Assembly (NCBI GenBank): GCA_016872715.1
Contig: VGZD01000006.1
Coordinates: forward strand, 1 to 60,564
Length of the DNA: 60,564 nt
Direction: 5' to 3'
Origin: Planctomycetota bacterium
Lineage (GTDB): Bacteria > Planctomycetota > UBA1135 > GCA-002686595
Shown here: positions 7,963-15,725 of the stretch, one piece after another
Position numbering within the stretch: the first letter of the stretch is position 1
Layout: every line of letters begins with the position of its first letter
Position numbers and translations under genes: made by a program
The notes under the pieces: model-generated
Seen by the model: the letters and a program-made list of their open reading frames with translations, nothing else
Told to the model about the DNA's origin: nothing
Databases searched by the model: none

Positions 7963-8928
7963 ATGCAAGCTGGCTGGTTGGCAGTGTTGGCGGCGATCGG
8001 TGGTTCGTTCGGTGCGAGCGAGGTCCGCTCGCCGGTGCACGCCGAGCTCGAGGATGCGGCCTTCGAGGACCGGCTCGAGCCGCTGGCGCACGAGCTGGCG
8101 CACACGCGCGAGCCGGAGTTCGAGCTGGCCTTTGGCGCCAGCCCCGTGCAGCGGGGTTTCGCGCTCGAACTGCGCGGCGGTGAGGCCTTCGGTTGGGCGC
8201 TTGTGTCGTTCGAGAGCGAGCACGCTCGGCCGACGCGCGAGCTCGTGCGCCTCGATGGTCGCGGCAACGCGCGCGTCATCGAGCGCAACTGGCGCGCTCC
8301 TTCGCCCGTGCGCGCCACCTGCCAGATGCGTCGATCGTCGCTCGCTCGCGCACGGCTCGCCCTGACGATTCCGTCCGCCGCGTCGTTTCCGCAGGCGCCC
8401 GGGTTCGTGCTCACTTCCGGCGCGCTCGTGATCACCGAGATCATGAAGGACCCGACGACCGTCTCGGATGCCATGGGCGAGTGGTTCGAGGTGCGCAACG
8501 TCTCGTCGCAGGCCATCGATCTCACGGGCTGGCTGTTGACGGACGGCACGGGCAACAACCATCTGATCCAGTCGGCGAGCGGGCCGGTGATCGTGCCTTC
8601 CCGCTCGTACTTCGTGCTCGGGAACAACGCCAACATCGCGACCAACGGCGGAGTGCCCGTCGACTACAAGTACTCGTCGTTTCAGCTCGCCAACGCAGCC
8701 GATTCGATTCAGATCCTCGATTCGCAGGGGCTGTTCGTCGACGTCGTGCTGTACGACGACGGCATCTACTGGCCCGACACGCCTGGCAAGTCGCTGTCGC
8801 TCGACCGCGCGCTCGTCGACGTGGTGTCCAACGACGACGGCGACAACTGGTGCGTTGGCATCATGAACATCAGTCCGTCGAACGCCGATTGCGCGACGCC
8901 GCGGCGCGCCAACACGGTTTGCCCCTGA
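7963..8928 (+). CDS. Exported lamin-tail-domain protein
   Basis: Protein of 321 aa. The ATG at 7963 is preceded by a good GAGGAG ribosome binding site and starts a signal peptide (MQAGWLAVLAAIGGSFGAS), so the earlier in-frame ATG at 7903 is unlikely. Residues about 150-315 form a lamin tail domain: LVITEIMKDP, GEWFEVRNVSSQAIDLTGW, then SYFVLGNN and the closing WCVG region. Bacterial LTDs are extracellular Ig-like beta-sandwiches, often on nucleases or adhesins. The first ~125 residues are rich in Glu and Arg and not recognised. It is probably secreted or surface attached, with no enzyme domain seen. Confidence 0.8.
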   Translation: MQAGWLAVLAAIGGSFGASEVRSPVHAELEDAAFEDRLEPLAHELAHTREPEFELAFGASPVQRGFALELRGGEAFGWALVSFESEHARPTRELVRLDGRGNARVIERNWRAPSPVRATCQMRRSSLARARLALTIPSAASFPQAPGFVLTSGALVITEIMKDPTTVSDAMGEWFEVRNVSSQAIDLTGWLLTDGTGNNHLIQSASGPVIVPSRSYFVLGNNANIATNGGVPVDYKYSSFQLANAADSIQILDSQGLFVDVVLYDDGIYWPDTPGKSLSLDRALVDVVSNDDGDNWCVGIMNISPSNADCATPRRANTVCP

Positions 8929-8946
8929 TAGGCGTGCGACGGAGAA

Positions 8947-8984
8947 CGCGCCCCGCACTCCGGTGCTCTGTGGTGTGGGGCGCG
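8947..8984. terminator. Bidirectional hairpin between convergent genes
   Basis: CGCGCCCCGCAC (8947-8958) pairs with GTGTGGGGCGCG (8973-8984), a 12 bp stem with one G-T pair and a 14-base loop. It lies between the convergent lamin-tail gene and radical SAM gene and can serve both. Confidence 0.55.
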
Positions 8985-8988
8985 CGGC

Positions 8989-10305
8989 TCAGGGCCGCGC
9001 CGCTCGGTGCGAGCTTTGGTGCGCGTGACGAGCGCGGCGCTCCGCGAGCTCGCGGGCGATCGACTCCTGTCTGCGCCACTGGCCAAACAGGGTGCCGGAG
9101 CCTTCGAACGACTCGAGGCGCTTGCGCGTTGGTTCCGCGACCGAGCCAGCGTCCTCGCGGCGAAACGGCGTGCCCGGCAACGGCATGAACGTGTGCGCGT
9201 GGGCCTTGGCGCCGAGCGCGACGAGACGTTCGACGAGCGCGAGCGTGGCGGCGACGTCATCGGGCTCCTCGCTCGGCAAGCCGAGCAGGAAGTCGACGTT
9301 CGCCTTCCAGCCGTGTTCGGCGCAGGTGCGCACGGCGCGCACGATGGCCTCGACGTCGTGGCCGCGGTGGCTCGCGCGCAGCACGCGCTCACTGCCCGAT
9401 TGCCCTCCGATCACGAGGTTGTCGTTGTCGACGTAGCGTCGCAGCAGGGCGAGCGCCTCGCTCGTCACGTGCTCCGGCCGGACTTCGCTCGGGAAGGTGC
9501 CGAAGTACATGCGTCCGTCGCGGCCGATGGCCTCGCGCACGCGCGCGAGCAAATCTTCGATCGCCGCGAGGTTCACGTTCTCGTCCGGCGAGCCGTAGGA
9601 GAGCGAAGTGGGGGACACGAAGCGCACGTCGCGCAGTCCCGCATGAGCGATCTCGCCCGACCAGTGGGCGATGTTCGCGGGCGAGCGATGGCGGAAGCGC
9701 GCCTTGGCGAGGAAGGGCGTCTGGCAGAACTTGCAGGCGTAGATGCAGCCGCGCGTGATCTCGATCGGACCGAACAGGCGGCGTGCGGGATCGAAGGGCG
9801 CGAAGGTGTCGAGCTCGGCGACGCTCTCGGCGCGTCCGGCGCTCGCGACGCCGCCGTGGGAGGCGTGCGACAGTCCTCGCAGGGTGCGCAGCGACGCCGC
9901 GAGCAGGTCGAGATCACCGGCCGATCGCAGCGCGCGCGCGAGGGCCACGATCACGTGCTCGCCCTCGCCGACGGCCACGAAGTCGAAGCCGGCCGCGAGG
10001 GTCTCTTCGGGCTCGGCCGTGGCGTGCACGCCGCCCGCGAGCGAGAGCCAGCCCCGAGGCACGCGCGAGCGCAGACCTGCGAGCTCCGCGGCGCACTCGG
10101 GGAAGCTCGGCGAATAGAAGCTCCACGCGACGAGCGTCGGTTCGCCCCTCGCGACCGGAACGGCGACCGCGCGCTCGAGCTCGGCGGGAGTGCGCGCGAG
10201 GACGAGCTCGAAGCCGCCTTGCGCGAGCTCGTCCGCGAGCGCGCCCGCGAGCACGTTGAACGCGTAGCGACCAGGATTGCGGTAGCTGAAGACCAGCCGC
10301 GCCAT
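8989..10305 (-). CDS. B12-binding radical SAM protein (TIGR04013-like)
   Basis: Protein of 438 aa with an N-terminal cobalamin-binding-type Rossmann domain (about 1-125, including LAGGVHATAEPEE and FVAVGEGE) and a radical SAM domain. The latter has the CX3CX2C cluster Cys187-Cys191-Cys194 (RGCIYACKFCQ), which binds a 4Fe-4S cluster and SAM. The architecture and length match the B12-binding/radical SAM family typified by archaeal MJ1487, whose substrate is unknown. The B12 DxHxxG motif is not evident, so cobalamin binding is unproven. It lies 5 bases after mutS on the same strand and is probably co-transcribed with it. Confidence 0.85.
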   Translation of the reverse strand: MARLVFSYRNPGRYAFNVLAGALADELAQGGFELVLARTPAELERAVAVPVARGEPTLVAWSFYSPSFPECAAELAGLRSRVPRGWLSLAGGVHATAEPEETLAAGFDFVAVGEGEHVIVALARALRSAGDLDLLAASLRTLRGLSHASHGGVASAGRAESVAELDTFAPFDPARRLFGPIEITRGCIYACKFCQTPFLAKARFRHRSPANIAHWSGEIAHAGLRDVRFVSPTSLSYGSPDENVNLAAIEDLLARVREAIGRDGRMYFGTFPSEVRPEHVTSEALALLRRYVDNDNLVIGGQSGSERVLRASHRGHDVEAIVRAVRTCAEHGWKANVDFLLGLPSEEPDDVAATLALVERLVALGAKAHAHTFMPLPGTPFRREDAGSVAEPTRKRLESFEGSGTLFGQWRRQESIARELAERRARHAHQSSHRAARP

Positions 10306-10310
10306 GCGCG

Positions 10311-12950
10311 TCACTCGTCGCCGAGCAGAGCGCGCAGACGCTGTAGCTCGTTGAGCGCCTGCAGCGGCGTCAATTGGTCGGGGTCGAGACGCGCGAGCGC
10401 GGCCTCGACCTTCGAGGGCGACGCGCCGAACAGCGACAGCTGGCCCGTGGGCGCCCTGGCGCCGGCGGTGTGCGACGAGATGCGCGGCACGAGGTCCTCG
10501 TTGTCGGCCTCGAGGTCGCGCAGGATCGAGCGCGCGCGCTCGAGCAGGTCCGCGGGCACGCCGGCGAGGCGCGCGACGTGGATGCCGTAGGAGCGATCGG
10601 TGCCGCCGTCGACGATCTTGTGCAGGAACACGATCTCGTCTTGGTATTCGCGCACGGCGACCGACTTGTTGCACACGCCCGGGAGGCGCGTCGCGAGCTC
10701 GACCAGCTGGTGGTAATGCGTCGCGAACAGCGTGCGGCAGCCGATGCGGTCGTGGATGTGCTCGACGATCGACCACGCCAGCGCGAGTCCGTCGAAGGTG
10801 CTCGTGCCGCGTCCGACTTCGTCGAGCACGACGAGCGAGCGCGCGCTCGCATTGTTCAGGATGTTCGCGACCTCGACCATCTCGACCATGAAGGTCGAGG
10901 CGTTGCGGCTGATGTCGTCGGCCGCGCCCACGCGCGTGAAGATGCGGTCGACGACGCCGATTTTGGCCTTGCGCGAGGGGACGAACGAGCCGACCTGCGC
11001 GAGCAGCACGATCAGCGCCGTCTGGCGGATGTAGGTCGATTTGCCGGCCATGTTGGGGCCGGTCAGGATCGTCACGCGCCGCGCGTCGCGGTCGAGCACG
11101 CTGTCGTTGGGCACGAAGCTCGAGCCGCCGCTCATGCGTTCGATCACGGGGTGGCGCCCGTCCTCGATCGAGAGCAGGTCGCCGTTGTCGAGCTGCGGCG
11201 CGACGTAGCGGTGCTCGACCGCGCGCTGGGCGAGGCCCGCGAGCACATCGACGTTCGCGAGCGCGTCGGCGGTGTCGAGGATGCGGCCGACATGGCGCGC
11301 GACCTCGTCGCGCAGCTCGCTGAAGATCTGGTACTCGAGGTCGCGCGAGCGCTCCTCGGCCTTCAACACCTTGTCCTCGAACTGCTTGAGTTCGGCCGTG
11401 ATGTAGCGCTCGGCGTTCTTGACGGTCTGCTTGCGGATGTAGCTCTCCGGCACGCGATCGACCTGACCGCGCGGCACCTCGAGGTAATAGCCGAAGACCG
11501 AGTTGAAGCCGACCTTGAGGCCCGCCATGCCCGTGCGCGCGATTTCGTCGGCCTGAAAACGCGCCATCCACGTCTTGCCGTCGCCGGCGATCTGCACGAG
11601 CAGGTCGAGCTCGGTCGAGAAGCCCTGTCGCACCATGCCGCCGTCTTTCAGCGAGAGCGGCGGCGCGTCGACCAGCGTGCGCTGGATGCGCGCGCTGATG
11701 TCCTCGAGCGGATCGAGCCGCGCGAGCAATTGTCCGAGCATCTTCGAGTAGACGTTCTCGAGCTTGGCGCGCAGTTGCGGTACGAGCGCGAGCGAGTTGG
11801 CGAGCCCGACTAGGTCGCGCGCGTTGGCGCGGCCGGTCGAGACTTTGGCGACGAGGCGTTCGATGTCGAGCACGCCGCGCAGGAGTTCGCGCACGTCCTC
11901 GCGCAGAAACGGGCCGTCGACGAGCTCCGCGACGCCGCGTTGGCGGTGCAGGATGGCCTCGGGCTGGCGCAGCGGCGCGAGCAGCCACGCGCGCAGGAGC
12001 CGTCCGCCCATCGGCGTGAGCGTGGCGTCGAGCGCTTCGAGCAGCGTGCCCTCCGTGCGGCCTTCACGCTGGGTGACGACCAGTTCGAGGCACGAGCGAG
12101 TCGCGCGATCGAGCACGAGGAATTCCGACGTCTCGACCTTCTCGATGCGCCGCACGTGCTCGCAGGCCGAACGCTGCGTTTCCTCGAGGTACTCGATCAG
12201 CGCGCCCGCGGCCGGCACCGCGTGCGAGTCCTCCTCGAGACCGAAGCCCTCGACGGTCTGCACCTTGAAGTGCCGCGCGAGCGCGCGCAGCGCCGTCGTG
12301 CGCTCGAAACGCCACTCCTCGCGCTCGCTGCGGCACAGGCCCTGCATGCGCTCGAGCGCTCGTGCGATCTCCGGCGCGCGCTCGCCGAGTGTCGCCGCGC
12401 ACAGCACTTCCGCCGGTCCAATGCGCGCGAGCTCGGCTTCGACTTCACGCGCGGGCACCTCGCTCACGAGGAAACGCCCCGTCGACACGTCGACCCACGC
12501 GAGCCCGGCCTTGGCTCCCTGCACGTGCAGGGCGGCGAGGAAATTGTTGGCGCGCGCGTCGAGCGCTTCTTCCTCGGTGATCGTCCCGGCCGTGACCACC
12601 CGCACGATGGCGCGGTCGACGAGGCCCTTGGCCGTGCGCGGGTCCTCCATCTGCTCGCAGATCGCGACCTTGAAGCCCTTGCGGACGAGCCGCATCAAAT
12701 AGGCTTCGTGGGCCTTGACGGGCACTCCGGCCATGGGGAGCGCCTGCGTGCCCTTGTCGCGCGACGTGAGCGTGATGCCGAGCTCGCGGCTGGCGGTGAC
12801 CGCGTCCTCGCCGAAGAGCTCGTAGAAGTCGCCCATGCGGAAGAAGAGCAGCGCGTGGGGCTGTTCCTTCTTGGCCCGCAGGTACTGCGCCATCATCGGC
12901 GTGGTCGCAGCGCTCTTGGGGCCCTCGTCGATCAGGCTCGGCTGGTGCAT
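10311..12950 (-). CDS. mutS: DNA mismatch repair protein MutS
   Basis: Recognises mismatches and small loops and starts repair together with MutL. The 879 aa length fits MutS1. The mismatch-reading motif is Phe42-Tyr-Glu44 in GDFYELF. The connector, lever and clamp domains fill the middle. The ATPase has Walker A GPNMAGKST near residue 630, the Walker B/signature DEVGRGTSTFDG and the ATHYHQL segment. The C-terminal helix-turn-helix tail (dimerisation and MutL contact) is short but present. ATG at 12950. Identity is certain. Confidence 0.98.
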   Translation of the reverse strand: MHQPSLIDEGPKSAATTPMMAQYLRAKKEQPHALLFFRMGDFYELFGEDAVTASRELGITLTSRDKGTQALPMAGVPVKAHEAYLMRLVRKGFKVAICEQMEDPRTAKGLVDRAIVRVVTAGTITEEEALDARANNFLAALHVQGAKAGLAWVDVSTGRFLVSEVPAREVEAELARIGPAEVLCAATLGERAPEIARALERMQGLCRSEREEWRFERTTALRALARHFKVQTVEGFGLEEDSHAVPAAGALIEYLEETQRSACEHVRRIEKVETSEFLVLDRATRSCLELVVTQREGRTEGTLLEALDATLTPMGGRLLRAWLLAPLRQPEAILHRQRGVAELVDGPFLREDVRELLRGVLDIERLVAKVSTGRANARDLVGLANSLALVPQLRAKLENVYSKMLGQLLARLDPLEDISARIQRTLVDAPPLSLKDGGMVRQGFSTELDLLVQIAGDGKTWMARFQADEIARTGMAGLKVGFNSVFGYYLEVPRGQVDRVPESYIRKQTVKNAERYITAELKQFEDKVLKAEERSRDLEYQIFSELRDEVARHVGRILDTADALANVDVLAGLAQRAVEHRYVAPQLDNGDLLSIEDGRHPVIERMSGGSSFVPNDSVLDRDARRVTILTGPNMAGKSTYIRQTALIVLLAQVGSFVPSRKAKIGVVDRIFTRVGAADDISRNASTFMVEMVEVANILNNASARSLVVLDEVGRGTSTFDGLALAWSIVEHIHDRIGCRTLFATHYHQLVELATRLPGVCNKSVAVREYQDEIVFLHKIVDGGTDRSYGIHVARLAGVPADLLERARSILRDLEADNEDLVPRISSHTAGARAPTGQLSLFGASPSKVEAALARLDPDQLTPLQALNELQRLRALLGDE

Positions 12951-13192
12951 GGCGGGGCGGGGCGGGCGGACCGCACGCCGTGCGCGCAGCCTGCGTCGAG
13001 CGGACCGTGGAGAACGGCGCGCGGAGTGTGCAGTCTATAGAGGACACGCGTCCCCGCCGAGGGGCGCGCGGGGCCTCCCGCGCGCGTCCGAACCTCGCTG
13101 GAGGGCTGGCATCCAAGTTGCGCTGCCCGAGGCCGTCTCGTCCCTGTCCGCACGAGCGGCCGCGCGTCCCCACCGCTCCCGCTCCGCACTCC
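12951..13192. promoter_or_regulatory. Divergent intergenic region with palindromic -10-like box
   Basis: The region separates divergent mutS and the COG3014 lipoprotein operon. TCTATAGA at 13034-13041 is a perfect palindrome and the most AT-rich spot here. It can be read as a TATAGA -10 box in either direction. No clear -35 was found, so the promoter call is weak. Confidence 0.25.
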
Positions 13193-14563
13193 ATGACCCG
13201 TCCGACCCCCGCCCCGCGGCGCCCTCGCCTGCCCGTCCTCGCGCTTGGCTTGGCCGCCCTCGCCCCCTGCTGCGCCTCGACCACGGCGCGCCACTTGGCC
13301 GCCGTGGGGCAGTTCGAATCCGGGCGCTTCGCCGCTGCGCGCGCGGGGTTCGAGGACGAGCGCGCGATCGGCTCGCCGTTCCTGCGCGGGGCCGAGGTCG
13401 GCATGGTCGAACTCGCGCGCGGCAACTGGGACGAGGCCCAGCGCGCGTTCGACCTCGCAGTCGACGCCGTGCGCGAGCTCGAGGAGCGCGCGCTGATCGG
13501 ACCCGCGAGCCTCGGCGAGGCGGTCGGCTCGCTCGTGATCAACGAGGGCGTCAAGGACTACCAAGGCGAGGGTTACGAGCGCGTGCAGGTGCACAACGCG
13601 CTCGCTCTCACCTACCTCGCGCGCGGCGACCTCGACGGCGTGTACGTCGAAACGCGGCGCGCCAACGAGCTGCTCGAGACCGAAGAAGGGCTCTATCAGA
13701 AGCAGTACGCCGCCGGAGGTTTCGGGCACTTGCTCTCCGCGGTCAGCTATGAGCTGCAGGGCCGCTACGACGAGGCCTACATCGACTACCGGCGCATGGC
13801 GGAGAAGGAACTGGGCCTCGAGCTCGCCGGCCGCGCGCTGGTGCGCATCGCGGCGCGCCTGCGCTACGACGACGAGCTGCCGCGGCTCGTCGAGCGCTTC
13901 GGCCAGCCAGCGAAGCTCCCGCCTGACGCCGCGTCGATCGTGGTGCTCGGCGGTCTCGGTCTGGGGCCCTACAAGGTCGAGGACACGCTCGCGCTGATGA
14001 CGCCGTCGGGACTCGCGCAATTCAGCGTCCCGCGCTTCGTGCCCCGCCCGCAATTCGTCAGCACGCTCGAGCTCGTGGTCGATGGTGGCACACCGCTGCG
14101 CACCTCGCAGGTCGAGAGCGTGAACGACGTCGCCGCGCGCAACCTCGAGGACCGCATGGGCTGGCTCGCCGCGCGCTCGGCCTTGCGCGGCGCGCTGAAG
14201 CTGATCGCGACCAACGCTGCCGCCGAGAGCGTTCGACGCGAGCACGGCGACGCGGCCGGAGTCGCCGCGCTGCTCCTCGGCACGCTGCTCACCGCCGCCA
14301 CCGAGCGCGCCGACACGCGCTGCTGGTTCACGCTGCCCGCCGAGTGGCACGCCGCGCGCATGTGGATCGCGCCCGGCGAGCACGCGCTTGGCCTGCGCGC
14401 CGTCGGCGGCGACAGCGTCTCGCTCGGCACGCTTCGCCTCGCACCGGGCGAGACGCTCGTGATCCTCGCGCGCAGCCTCGGCTCGCGCCTCTACGCCCAC
14501 TCCGTCGGTGGCGAACTCGTCGTCGCCGCCCCGACTCCACTTCAACCCACGGTCACGCCATGA
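13193..14563 (+). CDS. COG3014-like TPR lipoprotein, first gene of LpoB operon
   Basis: Protein of 456 aa. The N-terminus LALGLAALAPCCAS is a signal sequence with a Cys-Cys that may be lipidated, although Pro before Cys is unusual for a lipobox. Residues about 40-230 are helical TPR-like (GQFESGRFAAARAGF, LALTYLARGDLDGVYVE). The C-terminal half is beta-rich (YKVEDTLALMTPSG, WIAPGEHALGLRAVGG). This is the layout of COG3014 proteins, which in many bacteria lie next to ycfL and lpoB, as here. It is probably periplasmic or attached to the outer membrane. The stop overlaps the next start as ATGA. The molecular role is unknown. Confidence 0.75.
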   Translation: MTRPTPAPRRPRLPVLALGLAALAPCCASTTARHLAAVGQFESGRFAAARAGFEDERAIGSPFLRGAEVGMVELARGNWDEAQRAFDLAVDAVRELEERALIGPASLGEAVGSLVINEGVKDYQGEGYERVQVHNALALTYLARGDLDGVYVETRRANELLETEEGLYQKQYAAGGFGHLLSAVSYELQGRYDEAYIDYRRMAEKELGLELAGRALVRIAARLRYDDELPRLVERFGQPAKLPPDAASIVVLGGLGLGPYKVEDTLALMTPSGLAQFSVPRFVPRPQFVSTLELVVDGGTPLRTSQVESVNDVAARNLEDRMGWLAARSALRGALKLIATNAAAESVRREHGDAAGVAALLLGTLLTAATERADTRCWFTLPAEWHAARMWIAPGEHALGLRAVGGDSVSLGTLRLAPGETLVILARSLGSRLYAHSVGGELVVAAPTPLQPTVTP

Positions 14564-14958
14564 AGAACCTCCTCCTCCCGTTCTCGCTCTCGCTCCTGCC
14601 GCTCGTCGCCTGCACCACCGCGCCCTCGGGTTCCGTCGTTCGCTACGACGGCAAGGGCACGGAAATCGGCAACTCGCTGCTCAACGCCGCGCTCGAAATG
14701 CGCAACATCGTGCGCGCCGAGAAGCACGGCCTGATGGTCGTGCAGGTCGACCTCAAGAACCGCCGCACGACCCCGCTCGCGTTCCAGTGGAGCGTCGAGT
14801 GGTACGACCGCGCCGGCCTCAAGATCAGCTACGTCCCGCAGCACTGGGAGCCCGAGCGCCTCGCCGGTTCCGCATCCAAGACGATTCAAATGGTCGCGCC
14901 GAGCCCCGAGGCCGTCAGTTGGCAATTGCAGGTCGGCTCGCGCGACGAAATCCAATGA
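14560..14958 (+). CDS. YcfL-family lipoprotein (DUF1425)
   Basis: Protein of 132 aa with signal peptide and lipobox LVAC (LLPLVACTT). The mature part resembles the YcfL beta-sandwich: VVQVDLKNRRTTPLAFQWSV and WYDRAGLKI, followed by a closing ETI-like strand. It sits between a COG3014 protein and an LpoB homologue and overlaps the former by ATGA. In E. coli, ycfL also precedes lpoB. The family has no established biochemical function; the context points to peptidoglycan synthesis control. Confidence 0.8.
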   Translation: MKNLLLPFSLSLLPLVACTTAPSGSVVRYDGKGTEIGNSLLNAALEMRNIVRAEKHGLMVVQVDLKNRRTTPLAFQWSVEWYDRAGLKISYVPQHWEPERLAGSASKTIQMVAPSPEAVSWQLQVGSRDEIQ

Positions 14959-14999
14959 ACCCCGATCCACACGACTCCCTCCAAGCTCCAATCCAACCC

Positions 15000-15629
15000 A
15001 TGAACAAGCTCCTCGCTCCCCTCGCACTCCTCGCGCTCGTCCTCGCCTCCTGCTCGTCGATCCAATACGACGATCCGAACAAGGTCGAGACCGTCAACAT
15101 GAAGTTCGGCTCGACCGACCTGCAGTCGATGGCCGACGGCATGGTCCAGTCGCTGCTCATCAGCCCGAACCTGCAGTACATCGATCACTCGGGCAAGGCT
15201 GACGACAAGCGCGTCGTGCTGCTGACGGGCAGCGTGCAGAACCGCACCAGCGAGCACATCGACACCTCGAGCATCACCGACTCGATCCGCACCGCGCTGC
15301 AGAAGTCGGGGCGCTTCCGCCTCGCCGCGTCGAACCAAGGGCAGGACGAGCTCGGCACGCAGGTCCGCTTCCAGATGGAATCGGGGCGCGTCGATCCGAA
15401 CCTGATCCGCCAGTTCGGCAAGCAGATCGGCGCCGATGCGGTCATGTACGGCAACCTGCGCTCGATCGAGAAGTCGAAGGACCGCAATCTGGAGGACGCC
15501 GGTCGCAAGACCGACGACGTCTACTACAAGCTCACCCTCGAGGTCGTGAACATCGAATCGGGCGAGGTCGTCTGGATCGATGAGAAGGAAGTCCGCAAGT
15601 CGAAGAAGACGGGTCTCTTCGGCGGCTGA
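15000..15629 (+). CDS. lpoB: LpoB-like penicillin-binding protein activator
   Basis: Outer-membrane lipoprotein of 209 aa. In Enterobacteria LpoB reaches through the periplasm to activate the synthase PBP1b. The signal peptide ends in lipobox LASC. The body shows the family landmarks NMKFGSTDLQSMADGMVQSL, RTSEHIDTSSITDSIRTAL and GADAVMYGNLRS, ending with KTGLFGG. ATG at 15000 gives a standard signal peptide. An in-frame ATG at 14955 overlaps the ycfL stop as ATGA and would add 15 residues; coupling might favour it, but the signal peptide favours 15000. PBP1b activation outside Gammaproteobacteria is inference. Confidence 0.85.
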   Translation: MNKLLAPLALLALVLASCSSIQYDDPNKVETVNMKFGSTDLQSMADGMVQSLLISPNLQYIDHSGKADDKRVVLLTGSVQNRTSEHIDTSSITDSIRTALQKSGRFRLAASNQGQDELGTQVRFQMESGRVDPNLIRQFGKQIGADAVMYGNLRSIEKSKDRNLEDAGRKTDDVYYKLTLEVVNIESGEVVWIDEKEVRKSKKTGLFGG

Positions 15630-15725
15630 AGCCCCTCGGCAACCCCGCGAACGCGCAAGTCGCGATTCTTTCGCGTCCCAGTGGCGAAACTGGCGCGCCC
15701 AGGCGGGGTTTCCTAGACCGCTCCC

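Noticed and set aside
8989-11988. A 999-residue open frame covering the radical SAM gene and part of mutS
   Set aside because: Only the last 438 residues are protein-like; the N-terminal two thirds are Arg/Ala/His-rich shadow of mutS. The ATG at 10305 is the proper start.
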